The position numbers were made by a program, and so were the translations under genes. DNA of 64,000 bases from CAVYYW01 sp963772845 (GTDB lineage Bacteria; Bacillota; Bacilli; Bacillales; Sporolactobacillaceae): assembly GCA_963772845.1 (NCBI GenBank), contig CAVYYW010000014.1:372001-436000 (forward strand), read 5' to 3'. Under the pieces are notes generated by a model. The model saw nothing but the letters and a program-made list of their open reading frames with translations. It was not told the DNA's origin and made no database searches. Below, in pieces: positions 33,705-43,038 of the stretch (position 1 is the stretch's first letter; every line of letters begins with the position of its first letter).

Positions 33705-33971
33705 TTATGCGCTTACTTCGTTAAGCATTTTAGTTAGACGTGATTTTTCACGAGCGGCTTTGTTCTTATGAATCAAACCTTTACCCGCAGCTTTGTCAAC
33801 TTTTTTAGTGGCGACTAAGAAAGCTTCTTTTGCACCTTCTTTATCGTTTTCAGCAACTTTTGCGTTAAATGTTTTAATCGCTGTACGCATTGATGATTTA
33901 AACATAACGTTATGTTGACGATTAGCATCGCTTTTCTTCACACGCTTAATCGCAGATTTAATATTAGGCAT
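33705..33971 (-). CDS. rpsT: 30S ribosomal protein S20
   Basis: An 88-residue basic protein, MPNIKSAIKRVKKSDANRQ, typical bS20. It is highly helical, with KGLIHKNKAAREKSRL near the C-terminus. ATG 33971 follows GGAGGTGA on the minus strand. It stands alone, convergent with holA and divergent from gpr. Confidence 0.98.
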   Translation of the reverse strand: MPNIKSAIKRVKKSDANRQHNVMFKSSMRTAIKTFNAKVAENDKEGAKEAFLVATKKVDKAAGKGLIHKNKAAREKSRLTKMLNEVSA

Positions 33972-34104
33972 TCCTTTCACCTCCTTGAGGCAGTACATTA
34001 ACAAAGTGTATTGTACCAAAGCAGGAGGTGTTTTGCAATATGAATGAAAAAAGTTAAGTTTGGCAAAGCTGTTTTTATTCATATTTATGCAGGAGGGCTC
34101 GCTT

Positions 34105-35214
34105 TTGAAAAATTCATTAGACGTAAGTAAATATGGTGTTCGGACGGATTTGGTTATTGAAGCCCATGAAATGGCCGAGGAAACACGTCAGTCTACAAAG
34201 GACGCTACGATTAATGGCATTACTCAAAAGAAAACCGAAATCAAAGGGATTCATGTTACTCATATGACGATTAATGAAGAAGCAGCTGAACTCCTTCATA
34301 AAAAACCCGGGAAATATTTAACGCTCGAAGCACATGCCATTCGGAACCAGGACACAGCGATGCAGGAGACACTTGAAGAAGTTTTGGCAGCTGAACTTGC
34401 AGCATTTATAAAGGGAAAAGGGATCAAGCCAAAAGATCATTGTCTCGTCGTCGGATTAGGAAACTGGTCTGTAACCCCCGATGCCCTAGGACCTAAAACG
34501 GTGAATGGCATTTTAGTGACTGAGCATCTATTTAAGCTTCAGCCCGAGCAGGTTGAGGAAGGCTTTCGGCCGGTTGCTGCTGTTGCGCCAGGTGTGATGG
34601 GCATGACTGGTATTGAGACAAGCGATATTATTTACGGTGTAATAAAGGAAACAAAGCCGGATTTCATTATAGTAGTGGACGCATTGGCATCAAGGTCAAT
34701 TGAGCGAGTCAACACAACGATCCAAATTGCAGATACCGGCATTCATCCAGGATCAGGAATTGGAAATAACCGTAAAGAATTAAGTGAGAAGATCTTAGGC
34801 ATTCCAGTTATAGCTATTGGCGTGCCAACGGTAGTAGATGCCGTGACAATAACCCATAATACACTTGATATTGTCTTAAAGCACCTTGGAAGAGAGTGGA
34901 AAGATACGGATAAAGCCTCACATGCACTAACTCCATCATGGATGTCATTTGGAGAAAGAAAAAACTTAACGGATCAAGATTTGCCCTCGAAGGAGCATCG
35001 GGCTTCATTTATGGGTATGATTGGAACGCTTGGCGACCAGGAAAGGCTGACATTGATAAAGGAAGCTTTGGGTTCCACAGGACATAATATGATGGTCACT
35101 CCAAAGGAAGTCGATGTATTCATTGAACAAATGGGACATGTTATGTCTGGGGCATTGAATCGGGCGCTGCATGGTAAAGTTGACAGCAAAAATGCCGGCC
35201 ATTATACACATTAA
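34105..35214 (+). CDS. gpr: Germination protease Gpr
   Basis: Spore aspartic-like endopeptidase (M63 family) that degrades small acid-soluble proteins during germination. It is about 369 aa from the TTG at 34105 (AGGAGGG at 34091). An N-terminal pro-segment precedes YGVRTDLVIEAHEMA, where self-processing occurs in homologues. LVVGLGNWSVTPDALGP, APGVMGMTGIET, VVDALASRS and ADTGIHPGSGIGNNRKEL are family blocks. Confidence 0.96.
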   Translation: MKNSLDVSKYGVRTDLVIEAHEMAEETRQSTKDATINGITQKKTEIKGIHVTHMTINEEAAELLHKKPGKYLTLEAHAIRNQDTAMQETLEEVLAAELAAFIKGKGIKPKDHCLVVGLGNWSVTPDALGPKTVNGILVTEHLFKLQPEQVEEGFRPVAAVAPGVMGMTGIETSDIIYGVIKETKPDFIIVVDALASRSIERVNTTIQIADTGIHPGSGIGNNRKELSEKILGIPVIAIGVPTVVDAVTITHNTLDIVLKHLGREWKDTDKASHALTPSWMSFGERKNLTDQDLPSKEHRASFMGMIGTLGDQERLTLIKEALGSTGHNMMVTPKEVDVFIEQMGHVMSGALNRALHGKVDSKNAGHYTH

Positions 35215-35324
35215 AATAAAAATAAATATATAAGGTATAAAACCGAATTAAAGCGCATAGCTTTTAAAAAGCAATGATTGGCATAAAAAGATTCCAAAAA
35301 AGGACAAGCCGGGAGGGGCAAACC

Positions 35325-35666
35325 TTGAAAAACTGGTTAATGAAAGCCTTATTAATGAGTCTAGCTTTATTTTTTACATATACCTATTTTTATCAGCATG
35401 CAATGAAAGAAATGCCGGCGCAGGCTGCGTCGGCGCCCGTTAGCCAACAAGTGGCTGATCATCAGGATCAGCCTGCAGTGAGTCAAAGCAGTTCAAGCGT
35501 TACTAAGCCTGCTGCCGAACAATTGTGGAAAACAGATCAGCAGGTGAATCCTGGCGTGATCCCACGTTTAACGCATGGTGTGGAAAGTGGACTGAGTATG
35601 CTTATACAGCAAGGTGTGGTCATAGTCGCGTCTTTGGTGAATGTCTTTATGAATCTTTTTTTATAA
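35325..35666 (+). CDS. YqxA-like (DUF3679) small membrane protein
   Basis: A 113-residue protein with an N-terminal membrane anchor (about residues 5-24), a Ser/Gln-rich linker and a C-terminal hydrophobic helix (GVVIVASLVNVFMNLFL). Length, layout and position between gpr and lepA agree with YqxA, but similarity is weak. GGGAGGGG at 35311-35318 supports the TTG start at 35325. SpoIIP, normally encoded here, has a signature amidase domain that is absent, so this is not a truncated SpoIIP as far as I can see. Confidence 0.6.
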   Translation: MKNWLMKALLMSLALFFTYTYFYQHAMKEMPAQAASAPVSQQVADHQDQPAVSQSSSSVTKPAAEQLWKTDQQVNPGVIPRLTHGVESGLSMLIQQGVVIVASLVNVFMNLFL

Positions 35667-36221
35667 GCTTGTTTTCGAATGTGGATATTATTTCACTGAT
35701 GTATAGCGGAAACTGACATGCTGTGCTCAGGGTGTTTCTTTGACCGCAGATGGGGCCACTGAAAAAAGGCATCCAGTTTAATCGTGGTTGTTGAGTTCCG
35801 CTCTAGGACGCTCGCTTTCAATGGGTGGCAACCGGATTTTCTTCGTAAGGTGGGGAATCGATGTGGTGGATCCAATAGATTGAAAGCACATTTTCGAGCG
35901 GCTGTTTTTCGCTTGGTCCTCTTTATGACCTTAAGCCGTTGTTAAAGGCAATTAATCATATTCTTAAAGGAAGCAATCTTTTAGAAAACAGCTTATTATA
36001 ATAAAAGAAGTCTATAATTAAGTGAGTCGGGGGATGGAAACCGGCTCTTTTCCGATGCAATAATGGACACAATTACGTGATGAATCGATAATGCAGATTG
36101 AAACCGCTCTGCTGCCTTGCTATAATCTTTCTAGTAGATGAAGTTTAAAAACGTCCTAATAAATAAATGGTCACATAAAACATGTATTTGTAAGGTTTCG
36201 TAACTTGTAGGAGTGATAGAC
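35667..36221. other. Gap between the YqxA-like gene and lepA
   Basis: No gene. It holds one copy of the dispersed element, a GAGTCGG/CCGGCTC stem with a short T run (36024-36050), and an AT-rich stretch leading into lepA. Confidence 0.6.
35752..35865 (+). repeat. Dispersed intergenic repeat (copy E) with GCATTTTC-like tail
   Basis: GGGGCCACTGAAAAAAGGC, then GGTTGTTGAGTTCCGCTCTAG (35785), GCTCGCTTTC (35810), and GGATTTTCTTCG at 35834, followed by GGTGGGGAATCGATG. This is 20 kb from the other copies and proves dispersal. Confidence 0.72.
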
Positions 36222-38045
36222 ATGACAATAAATAAAAAGGATCGGCAATCGAGAATTCGAAATTTCTCCATTATTGCACATATAGACCACGGTAAATCAA
36301 CGCTTGCAGACAGAATTCTGGAATCCACTGGGGCACTTACCCAACGGGAAATGAAAGCGCAGATGCTTGATGCCATGGACCTTGAAAGAGAGCGGGGCAT
36401 TACAATAAAGCTAAATGCCGTTCAGCTGTCCTATAAAGCGAGAGACGGGGAGACCTATATCTTTCATTTAATTGACACGCCGGGGCATGTCGACTTCACA
36501 TATGAGGTTTCCAGGAGTCTGGCTGCTTGTGAAGGTGCCTTGCTGATTGTTGATGCGGCGCAAGGGATTGAAGCTCAGACGCTTGCGAATGTCTATTTAG
36601 CACTTGAAAATGATCTGGAAATCATTCCGGTTATTAATAAAATTGATTTACCTAGTGCTGAACCTGAACGTGTTCGGCAGGAAGTGGAAGATGTCATCGG
36701 TCTGGATGCAAGTGATGCCGTATTAGCATCAGCGAAAGCCGGCATTGGGATCGAGGATATTCTCGAACAGATTGTTGAAAAAATCCCCGCACCGGCAGGA
36801 GATCCTGATGCCCCACTAAAAGCATTGATTTTTGATTCGCTTTATGATCCATACAGAGGGGTTGTCACTTATATAAGGATTGTGGAAGGCTCTGTAAAGG
36901 TCGGCGACAAAATCAGAATGATGGCAACGGATAAGACGTTTGAAGTTCTTGATCTAGGCGTTTTCTCACCAAAGCCTGTGTCCAAACAGGAATTGACGGT
37001 AGGTGATGTCGGATTTTTAAGCGCCTCAATCAAAAATGTCAGTGATACACGAGTCGGAGACACGATTACAAATGCCGAAAACGGTGCCACAGCTCCGCTT
37101 CCTGGCTATAGAAAAATGAACCCCATGGTATATTGCGGTCTCTATCCGATTGATGCTGCACAATATAATGATTTAAGAGAAGCTCTTGAACGTCTTGAAC
37201 TGAATGACTCAGCTCTTCAATATGAGCCAGAAACATCAGATGCACTTGGTTTTGGTTTCCGTTGCGGTTTTCTTGGCTTGCTTCACATGGAAATTATTCA
37301 GGAGAGAATTGAAAGAGAGTTTAGTATAGATCTTATTACAACAGCCCCAAGTGTAATATATGATGTGACCCGTGTCAGCGGCGAAAAGGAACGGGTGGAC
37401 AATCCATCAAAAATGCCTGAGAAAAAAGATATTGAAAAAATTGAAGAGCCTTATGTTAAAGCGACCGTCATGACACCGAACGACTACGTCGGACAAGTCA
37501 TGGAGTTGTGCCAGGGGAAACGCGGCGACTTTATTGATATGGTGTACCTAAGTGAAAACAGAGTTAATATCGTATACCATCTGCCTCTTTCGGAGATTGT
37601 TTATGATTTCTTCGACCAGCTTAAATCCAGTACAAAAGGTTATGCTTCACTGGATTACGAATTATTGGGCTATCAGGCTTCTAAGCTTGTCAAAATGGAC
37701 ATTCTCCTTAATGGGGAGAAGGTAGACGCATTATCTGTCATTGTTCATAATGATTTTGCATATGAAAGAGGAAAAGCAATCGTTGAAAAGCTGAAGGAGC
37801 TTATTCCACGTCAACAATTCGAGGTGCCGGTGCAAGCGATCCTGGGCCAGAAAGTCATTGCACGCTCCACAATAAAAGCACTAAGGAAAAACGTGCTGGC
37901 TAAATGTTATGGCGGAGATATTTCCAGAAAGAGAAAGCTGTTGGAAAAGCAAAAAGAAGGGAAAAAGCGGATGAAAACGGTTGGGAAGGTAGATGTCCCG
38001 CAAGAAGCGTTCATGGCCGTCCTTCGCATGGATCAAGATAACTAA
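36222..38045 (+). CDS. lepA: Elongation factor 4 (LepA)
   Basis: Ribosome-associated GTPase, 607 aa, acting in ribosome biogenesis and back-translocation. G motifs are AHIDHGKST (P-loop), DTPGHVD and NKIDLP. Later blocks include GFRCGFLGLLHMEI and the LepA-specific C-terminal CYGGDISRKRKLL. ATG 36222 follows TAGGAGTG. Confidence 0.98.
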   Translation: MTINKKDRQSRIRNFSIIAHIDHGKSTLADRILESTGALTQREMKAQMLDAMDLERERGITIKLNAVQLSYKARDGETYIFHLIDTPGHVDFTYEVSRSLAACEGALLIVDAAQGIEAQTLANVYLALENDLEIIPVINKIDLPSAEPERVRQEVEDVIGLDASDAVLASAKAGIGIEDILEQIVEKIPAPAGDPDAPLKALIFDSLYDPYRGVVTYIRIVEGSVKVGDKIRMMATDKTFEVLDLGVFSPKPVSKQELTVGDVGFLSASIKNVSDTRVGDTITNAENGATAPLPGYRKMNPMVYCGLYPIDAAQYNDLREALERLELNDSALQYEPETSDALGFGFRCGFLGLLHMEIIQERIEREFSIDLITTAPSVIYDVTRVSGEKERVDNPSKMPEKKDIEKIEEPYVKATVMTPNDYVGQVMELCQGKRGDFIDMVYLSENRVNIVYHLPLSEIVYDFFDQLKSSTKGYASLDYELLGYQASKLVKMDILLNGEKVDALSVIVHNDFAYERGKAIVEKLKELIPRQQFEVPVQAILGQKVIARSTIKALRKNVLAKCYGGDISRKRKLLEKQKEGKKRMKTVGKVDVPQEAFMAVLRMDQDN

Positions 38046-38059
38046 AGGATGTGAGAAAC

Positions 38060-39190
38060 ATGATTAGAGCTGCATATATCCACATCCCATTTTGTGAGCA
38101 TATTTGCCATTACTGCGATTTTAATAAGGTATTTATAAAAAACCAGCCTGTCAGGGGTTACCTCGAGGCGTTGGAAGAAGAAATTCGCTTGACTGAAGGA
38201 ACCAGCGCGCTGGAAACTATTTTTATTGGTGGCGGAACACCGACCGCTCTAAATGAATCAGATTTTGAGTGGCTGCTAAAGATGGTCAGGGACAGATTGT
38301 GGACTCCGGATATTAAGGAGTTCACAATTGAAGCCAACCCGGAAAATCTAACAGCCGCTAAACTCTCTATTATGAAGAAATATGGCGTTGACCGGCTCAG
38401 CATTGGTGTTCAGGCATTTCAGGATGACCTATTAAATGAAATCGGCAGGCCGCATAGTAAAGAAGATGTTGCATTGGCGATGATGGAGGCGAGGAGTCAG
38501 GGATTCAGCAATATTTCGATTGATTTAATGTTTGGTCTGCCTCATCAAACAAAAGACATGCTTTACCAGTCAATTGCTGATACTCTTGAGCTTGCTCCAG
38601 AGCATATTTCAATCTACTCTTTGCAGGTGGAACCGAAAACTATTTTTTTCAACCGGCTGAAAAAGGGAACACTGCCACTTCCCAGCCAAGATCTTGAGGC
38701 GGAGATGTATGAATTAATCATTAACTCTTTAAAACAGGCGGGATACACCCAGTATGAGATCAGTAATTTTGCAAAACCTAATAAAGAAAGCCGCCATAAT
38801 CTTATGTACTGGAATAATGATGAGTATTTTGGGTTTGGGGCAGGTTCTCATGGATATGTTTCAGGGAACAGGGTTGTGAATGCCGGTCCGGTAAATCAAT
38901 ACATTGACAAAGTATCTCATGACCAAACGGCTCAAACGGCTAGCCATCCTGTTTCACGAACTGAACAAATCGAAGAAGAGATGTTCCTGGGGTTAAGGAA
39001 ACTTTCCGGAGTAAATAAAAACGTGTTTAAGGATAAATTTGGGCAAAGTGTCTATGATATTTACGGTGAGGAAATAGAGCGGCTTGTCCAGAAAGGGCTG
39101 CTCGAAGATCATGAAAATGTGCTGCACCTGACTCAAGAGGGTGTCTTTCTTGGCAACGAAGTTTTCGAAGCATTTATACATTTAACTTAA
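38060..39190 (+). CDS. hemW: Radical SAM protein HemW (heme chaperone)
   Basis: A 376-residue radical SAM protein of the HemN-like group. The cluster motif is FCEHICHYCDF (CxxxCxxC), and GGGTPTAL and SIGVQAF are SAM motifs. HemW-type proteins insert heme rather than oxidise coproporphyrinogen; the lack of the HemN N-terminal extension supports HemW. ATG 38060 follows AAAGGATGTG. Confidence 0.92.
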   Translation: MIRAAYIHIPFCEHICHYCDFNKVFIKNQPVRGYLEALEEEIRLTEGTSALETIFIGGGTPTALNESDFEWLLKMVRDRLWTPDIKEFTIEANPENLTAAKLSIMKKYGVDRLSIGVQAFQDDLLNEIGRPHSKEDVALAMMEARSQGFSNISIDLMFGLPHQTKDMLYQSIADTLELAPEHISIYSLQVEPKTIFFNRLKKGTLPLPSQDLEAEMYELIINSLKQAGYTQYEISNFAKPNKESRHNLMYWNNDEYFGFGAGSHGYVSGNRVVNAGPVNQYIDKVSHDQTAQTASHPVSRTEQIEEEMFLGLRKLSGVNKNVFKDKFGQSVYDIYGEEIERLVQKGLLEDHENVLHLTQEGVFLGNEVFEAFIHLT

Positions 39191-39193
39191 TAA

Positions 39194-39261
39194 TTGACAA
39201 ACAGGATGATCATTGATAAATTTTTAATTGAGAATTAGCACTCGCTTTAATTGAGTGCTAA
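39194..39261 (+). promoter_or_regulatory. hrcA promoter with CIRCE operator
   Basis: TTGACA at 39194-39199 with a poor -10 (GATAAA region, 39215). CIRCE is perfect: TTAGCACTC (39235-39243), 9-nt spacer, GAGTGCTAA (39253-39261). HrcA binds CIRCE and represses the operon until heat or misfolded protein titrates GroEL. Confidence 0.95.
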
Positions 39262-39276
39262 CAGAGGTGATTGGGG

Positions 39277-40302
39277 ATGTTAACGGAACGCCAATTGTTT
39301 TTGCTGCATGTCCTCGTAGATGATTATGTTCGTTCAGCAGAGCCAGTCGGGTCTCGAACCATTGCCAAGCGGGGAGATGTCTCTTACAGTCCGGCAACGA
39401 TAAGAAATGAACTGGCGGATCTTGAAGAGATGGGCTTTCTTGAAAAGACACACTCGTCTTCAGGACGGATTCCTTCAGAAAAGGGCTACCGGTTTTACGT
39501 TGATCACATATTATCACCCGAGCTTCTCAGTGCTTATGAGCTCAGCAACATTCAACATGTTTTCACGAGCAAATTTCAGGATCTGGAGAACTTGATTCAG
39601 ACAACAGCCAAAGTACTGTCGGATTTCTCTCAGTATACGGCGATTGTCCTTGGTCCTGAACAGATTGATTCCCGGTTAAAGCATTTGCAGTTACTGCATC
39701 TGGGTAAAGGGAAGGCCGTTATGATTATCGTCACAGATACCGGTCATGTTGAACACCGGGTTATTCATTTGCCAAGAGACATTAACAATGTTGAAATTGA
39801 GAGACTCGTTAATATTTTGAACGAGAAGCTAAAGGCTGTCCCGCTTTATCAATTACACACCCGCTTACAGTCGGAAGTTCAAAGTGTTCTGAAGGAGCAC
39901 GTTCATAATTATGAACAGGTGATTCGCGTCCTTCAAGATACGATGAAAGTGGATGTTCCTGATCAGATTTTTTATGGCGGCAAAAATAATATTTTGTCTC
40001 AGCCTGAATTCAGAAACATTGATAAAGTACTGCCATTATTGGATGTACTGGAGCAAAAAGAACTGGTTCATCAATGGCTTAGATCGCCTGCATCAGGTCT
40101 GCAGATTAAAATCGGTGGGGAGAATGATCTTCTTGCTGTTAAAGATTGCAGCCTCATCACGACTACGTATTCAATTGGGGGAGAGCATTTAGGAACAGTC
40201 GCTTTATTAGGACCGACCCGGATGGCCTACCCGAGAGTGGTTTCTTTGATGGAGACCGTTTCAAAAAGCTTGTCAGATATATTAAAAAAACGCTATTTGT
40301 AA
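39277..40302 (+). CDS. hrcA: Heat-inducible transcriptional repressor HrcA
   Basis: A 341-residue repressor with an N-terminal winged helix (LTERQLFLLHVLVDDY, GSRTIAKR, SYSPATIRNELADLEEMG) and a GAF-like inserted dimerisation domain. ATG 39277 follows AGAGGTGA. It binds the CIRCE element just upstream. Confidence 0.97.
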   Translation: MLTERQLFLLHVLVDDYVRSAEPVGSRTIAKRGDVSYSPATIRNELADLEEMGFLEKTHSSSGRIPSEKGYRFYVDHILSPELLSAYELSNIQHVFTSKFQDLENLIQTTAKVLSDFSQYTAIVLGPEQIDSRLKHLQLLHLGKGKAVMIIVTDTGHVEHRVIHLPRDINNVEIERLVNILNEKLKAVPLYQLHTRLQSEVQSVLKEHVHNYEQVIRVLQDTMKVDVPDQIFYGGKNNILSQPEFRNIDKVLPLLDVLEQKELVHQWLRSPASGLQIKIGGENDLLAVKDCSLITTTYSIGGEHLGTVALLGPTRMAYPRVVSLMETVSKSLSDILKKRYL

Positions 40303-40347
40303 CAGGAAGAAAGCGTTGGAATTCTTAACAGTTCTTTCCTGTTTTAA
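40301..40347 (+). other. Stem-loop between hrcA and grpE
   Basis: AACAGGAAGAA (40301-40311) pairs with TTCTTTCCTGTT (40332-40343), one bulge, then TTTTAATTT. Comparable hairpins between hrcA and grpE can set different mRNA levels. Confidence 0.6.
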
Positions 40348-40367
40348 TTTGTTTAGGAGGTGAGCTC

Positions 40368-40955
40368 ATGGTTAACACAAAAAATCAGCAGAATGAGAAT
40401 GAAACTGTTCAAGAAAACGCAGAAGACATTCTTGCGACGGAAGCTCCGGAAACGGCTGGAGCTCCTGAACATGAGGGCCATGAGGAAGATTCTCAGAATC
40501 AGCTTGAAAAAGAACTCGAAGCGGTCAAGCTTGAGAAAAATGATTATCAGCAGCGGATGCAGCGTGCGCAAGCGGATTTTGAAAACTTCAAAAGACGCAG
40601 TAATGAAGAACGAGCTAGGGATAGAAAATTTCGCGCTCAAGATATCGTTACTGAATTGCTTCCTGCGCTTGATAATTTTGAAAGAGCGCTTAAGATTGAT
40701 ACGTCATCTGAAGACGGTCAGGCCTTAAAGCAAGGAATGGAAATGGTCTTCCGCCAAATGAAGGATGCCATGGAGAAAGAAGGCGTCACGGTCATCGAAG
40801 CACTTGGACAGCCATTTGATCCAAACCTTCATCAAGCGGTTATGCAAGATGATTCCGGAGATCAGGAGTCAAACGTAGTTTTAGAAGTGCTTCAAAATGG
40901 TTATATATTAAATGGTCGTGTTCTGCGGCCGGCTATGGTAAAAGTGAGTTCATAA
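40368..40955 (+). CDS. grpE: Nucleotide exchange factor GrpE
   Basis: A 195-residue DnaK co-chaperone with a long acidic N-terminal coiled coil, then QRAQADFENFKRR and the C-terminal beta domain GQPFDPNLHQAVMQ. TAGGAGGTGA precedes the ATG. Confidence 0.97.
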   Translation: MVNTKNQQNENETVQENAEDILATEAPETAGAPEHEGHEEDSQNQLEKELEAVKLEKNDYQQRMQRAQADFENFKRRSNEERARDRKFRAQDIVTELLPALDNFERALKIDTSSEDGQALKQGMEMVFRQMKDAMEKEGVTVIEALGQPFDPNLHQAVMQDDSGDQESNVVLEVLQNGYILNGRVLRPAMVKVSS

Positions 40956-41019
40956 ACTTTCCAAGCTAATAATGTTAAACTTAAACTTAAAGATTTGATT
41001 CCAGGAGGGACTTTTAATC

Positions 41020-42852
41020 ATGGGAAAAATTATTGGTATTGACTTAGGTACAACAAATTCATGTGTAGCAGTTATGGAAGGCGGCGAAGCCACCGTTATT
41101 CCGAATCCGGAAGGAAACCGTACAACCCCATCGGTTGTTTCATTCAAAAATGGCGAACGTCAAGTCGGTGAAGTTGCTAAGCGCCAAGCGGTAACAAATC
41201 CAGACACAATCATGTCCATTAAAAGACATATGGGAACAGACTATAAAGTTGAGATTGATGGAAAAGCATATACTCCACAAGAAGTATCAGCAATCATCTT
41301 ACAAAAACTTAAATCAGATGCTGAAAGTTATCTTGGCGAAACGGTTGACCAAGCAGTTATCACCGTTCCAGCTTACTTTAATGATGCTGAACGCCAGGCA
41401 ACAAAGGATGCAGGTAAGATTGCAGGGCTTGAAGTTCTTCGTATTATTAACGAACCAACTTCTGCTTCTCTTGCTTATGGTATTGATAAAGGTGAAGATC
41501 ATACGATTCTTGTTTATGACCTAGGCGGAGGAACCTTTGATGTTTCAGTTCTTGAATTATCTGAAGGTGTCTTTGAAGTTCGTTCAACAGCCGGCGATAA
41601 TCGTTTAGGCGGCGATGACTTTGACCAAACAATCATCGACTATCTTGTACAGGAATTTAAAAAAGAAAATGGCGTTGACCTTTCAAAAGATAAAATGGCG
41701 ATGCAGCGTCTGAAAGATGCTGCTGAGAAAGCGAAGAAAGACCTTTCCGGTGTTAGCCAGACACAAATTTCCCTGCCGTTCATTACAGCTGACGAGTCAG
41801 GTCCAAAACACTTAGAGGTAAATCTGACACGTGCGAAATTTGAAGAGCTGTCTTCAAATCTTGTGGAAAAAACAATGGGTCCAACCCGTCAAGCTTTAAA
41901 AGATGCTGGTCTTTCAGCTTCCGAAATTGACAAAGTCATTCTTGTCGGCGGATCAACCCGTATTCCAGCTGTACAAGAAGCAATTAAAAAAGTAGTTGGT
42001 AAGGACGCTCATAAAGGTGTGAACCCTGATGAAGTTGTTGCACTAGGTGCCGCTATCCAAGCAGGCGTTCTTGCAGGAGATGTTAAAGACGTTGTGCTTC
42101 TTGATGTGACCCCGCTATCTCTTGGTATCGAAACAATGGGCGGCGTTACCACAAAATTGATTGAAAGAAATACAACAATCCCAACAAGCCAGTCTCAAAT
42201 CTTCTCTACTGCAGCAGACAGCCAGACAGCCGTAGATATTCATGTGCTGCAAGGGGAGCGTGAAATGGCTGCTGACAACAAAACGCTCGGCCGTTTTCAA
42301 CTAACTGACATTCCGCCAGCACCTAGAGGCATTCCTCAAATTGAAGTATCATTTGAGATCGATGCGAATGGTATTGTTAACGTAAAAGCCTTGGATAAAG
42401 GCACAAACAAAGAACAATCCATTACCATTAAGTCATCATCAGGACTAAACGATGAAGAAATTGAAAAAATGGTCAAAGATGCTGAAGAAAATGCTGAATC
42501 AGACAAAAAACGCCGCGAAGAGGTTGACCTTAGAAACGAAAGCGATCAAATGATCTTTACGACTGAGAAAACCTTGAAGGACCTAGGCGATAAAGTTGAA
42601 GAAGCTGAGAAAGAAAAAGCTGAAGCAGCAAAAGATAAATTGAAGACTGAACTTGAAGGCACAGATCTTGAAGCTATCAAAACAGCTAAAGAAGAGCTTA
42701 GTGAAATCGTTCAGCAGCTATCTGTTAAACTTTATGAGCAAGCTCAAAAAGAAGCAGAGCAACAAGCTTCAGAAAATGAAGGCGGCGAAAAAACGGAAGA
42801 TGACGTGGTCGACGCTGAATATGAAGAAGTTAAAGACGAAGAGAAAAAGTAA
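41020..42852 (+). CDS. dnaK: Molecular chaperone DnaK
   Basis: Hsp70, 610 aa. ATP-binding motifs are GIDLGTTNSCVAVMEGG and YDLGGGTFDVSVLEL; the linker is DVKDVVLLDVTPLSLG; the C-terminal acidic tail ends EVKDEEKK. AGGAGGG precedes the ATG. A hairpin with a T run follows. Confidence 0.99.
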   Translation: MGKIIGIDLGTTNSCVAVMEGGEATVIPNPEGNRTTPSVVSFKNGERQVGEVAKRQAVTNPDTIMSIKRHMGTDYKVEIDGKAYTPQEVSAIILQKLKSDAESYLGETVDQAVITVPAYFNDAERQATKDAGKIAGLEVLRIINEPTSASLAYGIDKGEDHTILVYDLGGGTFDVSVLELSEGVFEVRSTAGDNRLGGDDFDQTIIDYLVQEFKKENGVDLSKDKMAMQRLKDAAEKAKKDLSGVSQTQISLPFITADESGPKHLEVNLTRAKFEELSSNLVEKTMGPTRQALKDAGLSASEIDKVILVGGSTRIPAVQEAIKKVVGKDAHKGVNPDEVVALGAAIQAGVLAGDVKDVVLLDVTPLSLGIETMGGVTTKLIERNTTIPTSQSQIFSTAADSQTAVDIHVLQGEREMAADNKTLGRFQLTDIPPAPRGIPQIEVSFEIDANGIVNVKALDKGTNKEQSITIKSSSGLNDEEIEKMVKDAEENAESDKKRREEVDLRNESDQMIFTTEKTLKDLGDKVEEAEKEKAEAAKDKLKTELEGTDLEAIKTAKEELSEIVQQLSVKLYEQAQKEAEQQASENEGGEKTEDDVVDAEYEEVKDEEKK

Positions 42853-42877
42853 TAAGCAAGCAGCATAAGAAATAAAG

Positions 42878-42919
42878 AAAAAGTCAAAGTCAGGCAACGT
42901 CTTGGCTTTGGCTTTTTTC
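42878..42919 (+). terminator. Terminator or attenuator between dnaK and dnaJ
   Basis: AAGTCAAAGTCAGG and CTTGGCTTTGGCTT pair (42881-42914) with mismatches, followed by six T. It could make dnaJ less expressed than dnaK. Confidence 0.72.
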
Positions 42920-43038
42920 TTTTGATTTTTTAACTGGTACGGTCAGACTTTAGCGAATTGGGGCATGACTTGCGCCCGCTTTGTTATTGGTGATATGATT
43001 TAAGTTATGTGAACCGATTTATGGGAGTGATTTTATAA

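Noticed and set aside
34080..34087. SigG-type promoter for gpr at CATATTTA
   Set aside because: No -35 at a suitable distance was found.
35274..35666. Truncated spoIIP
   Set aside because: No SpoIIP amidase motif is seen; layout and length suit YqxA better.
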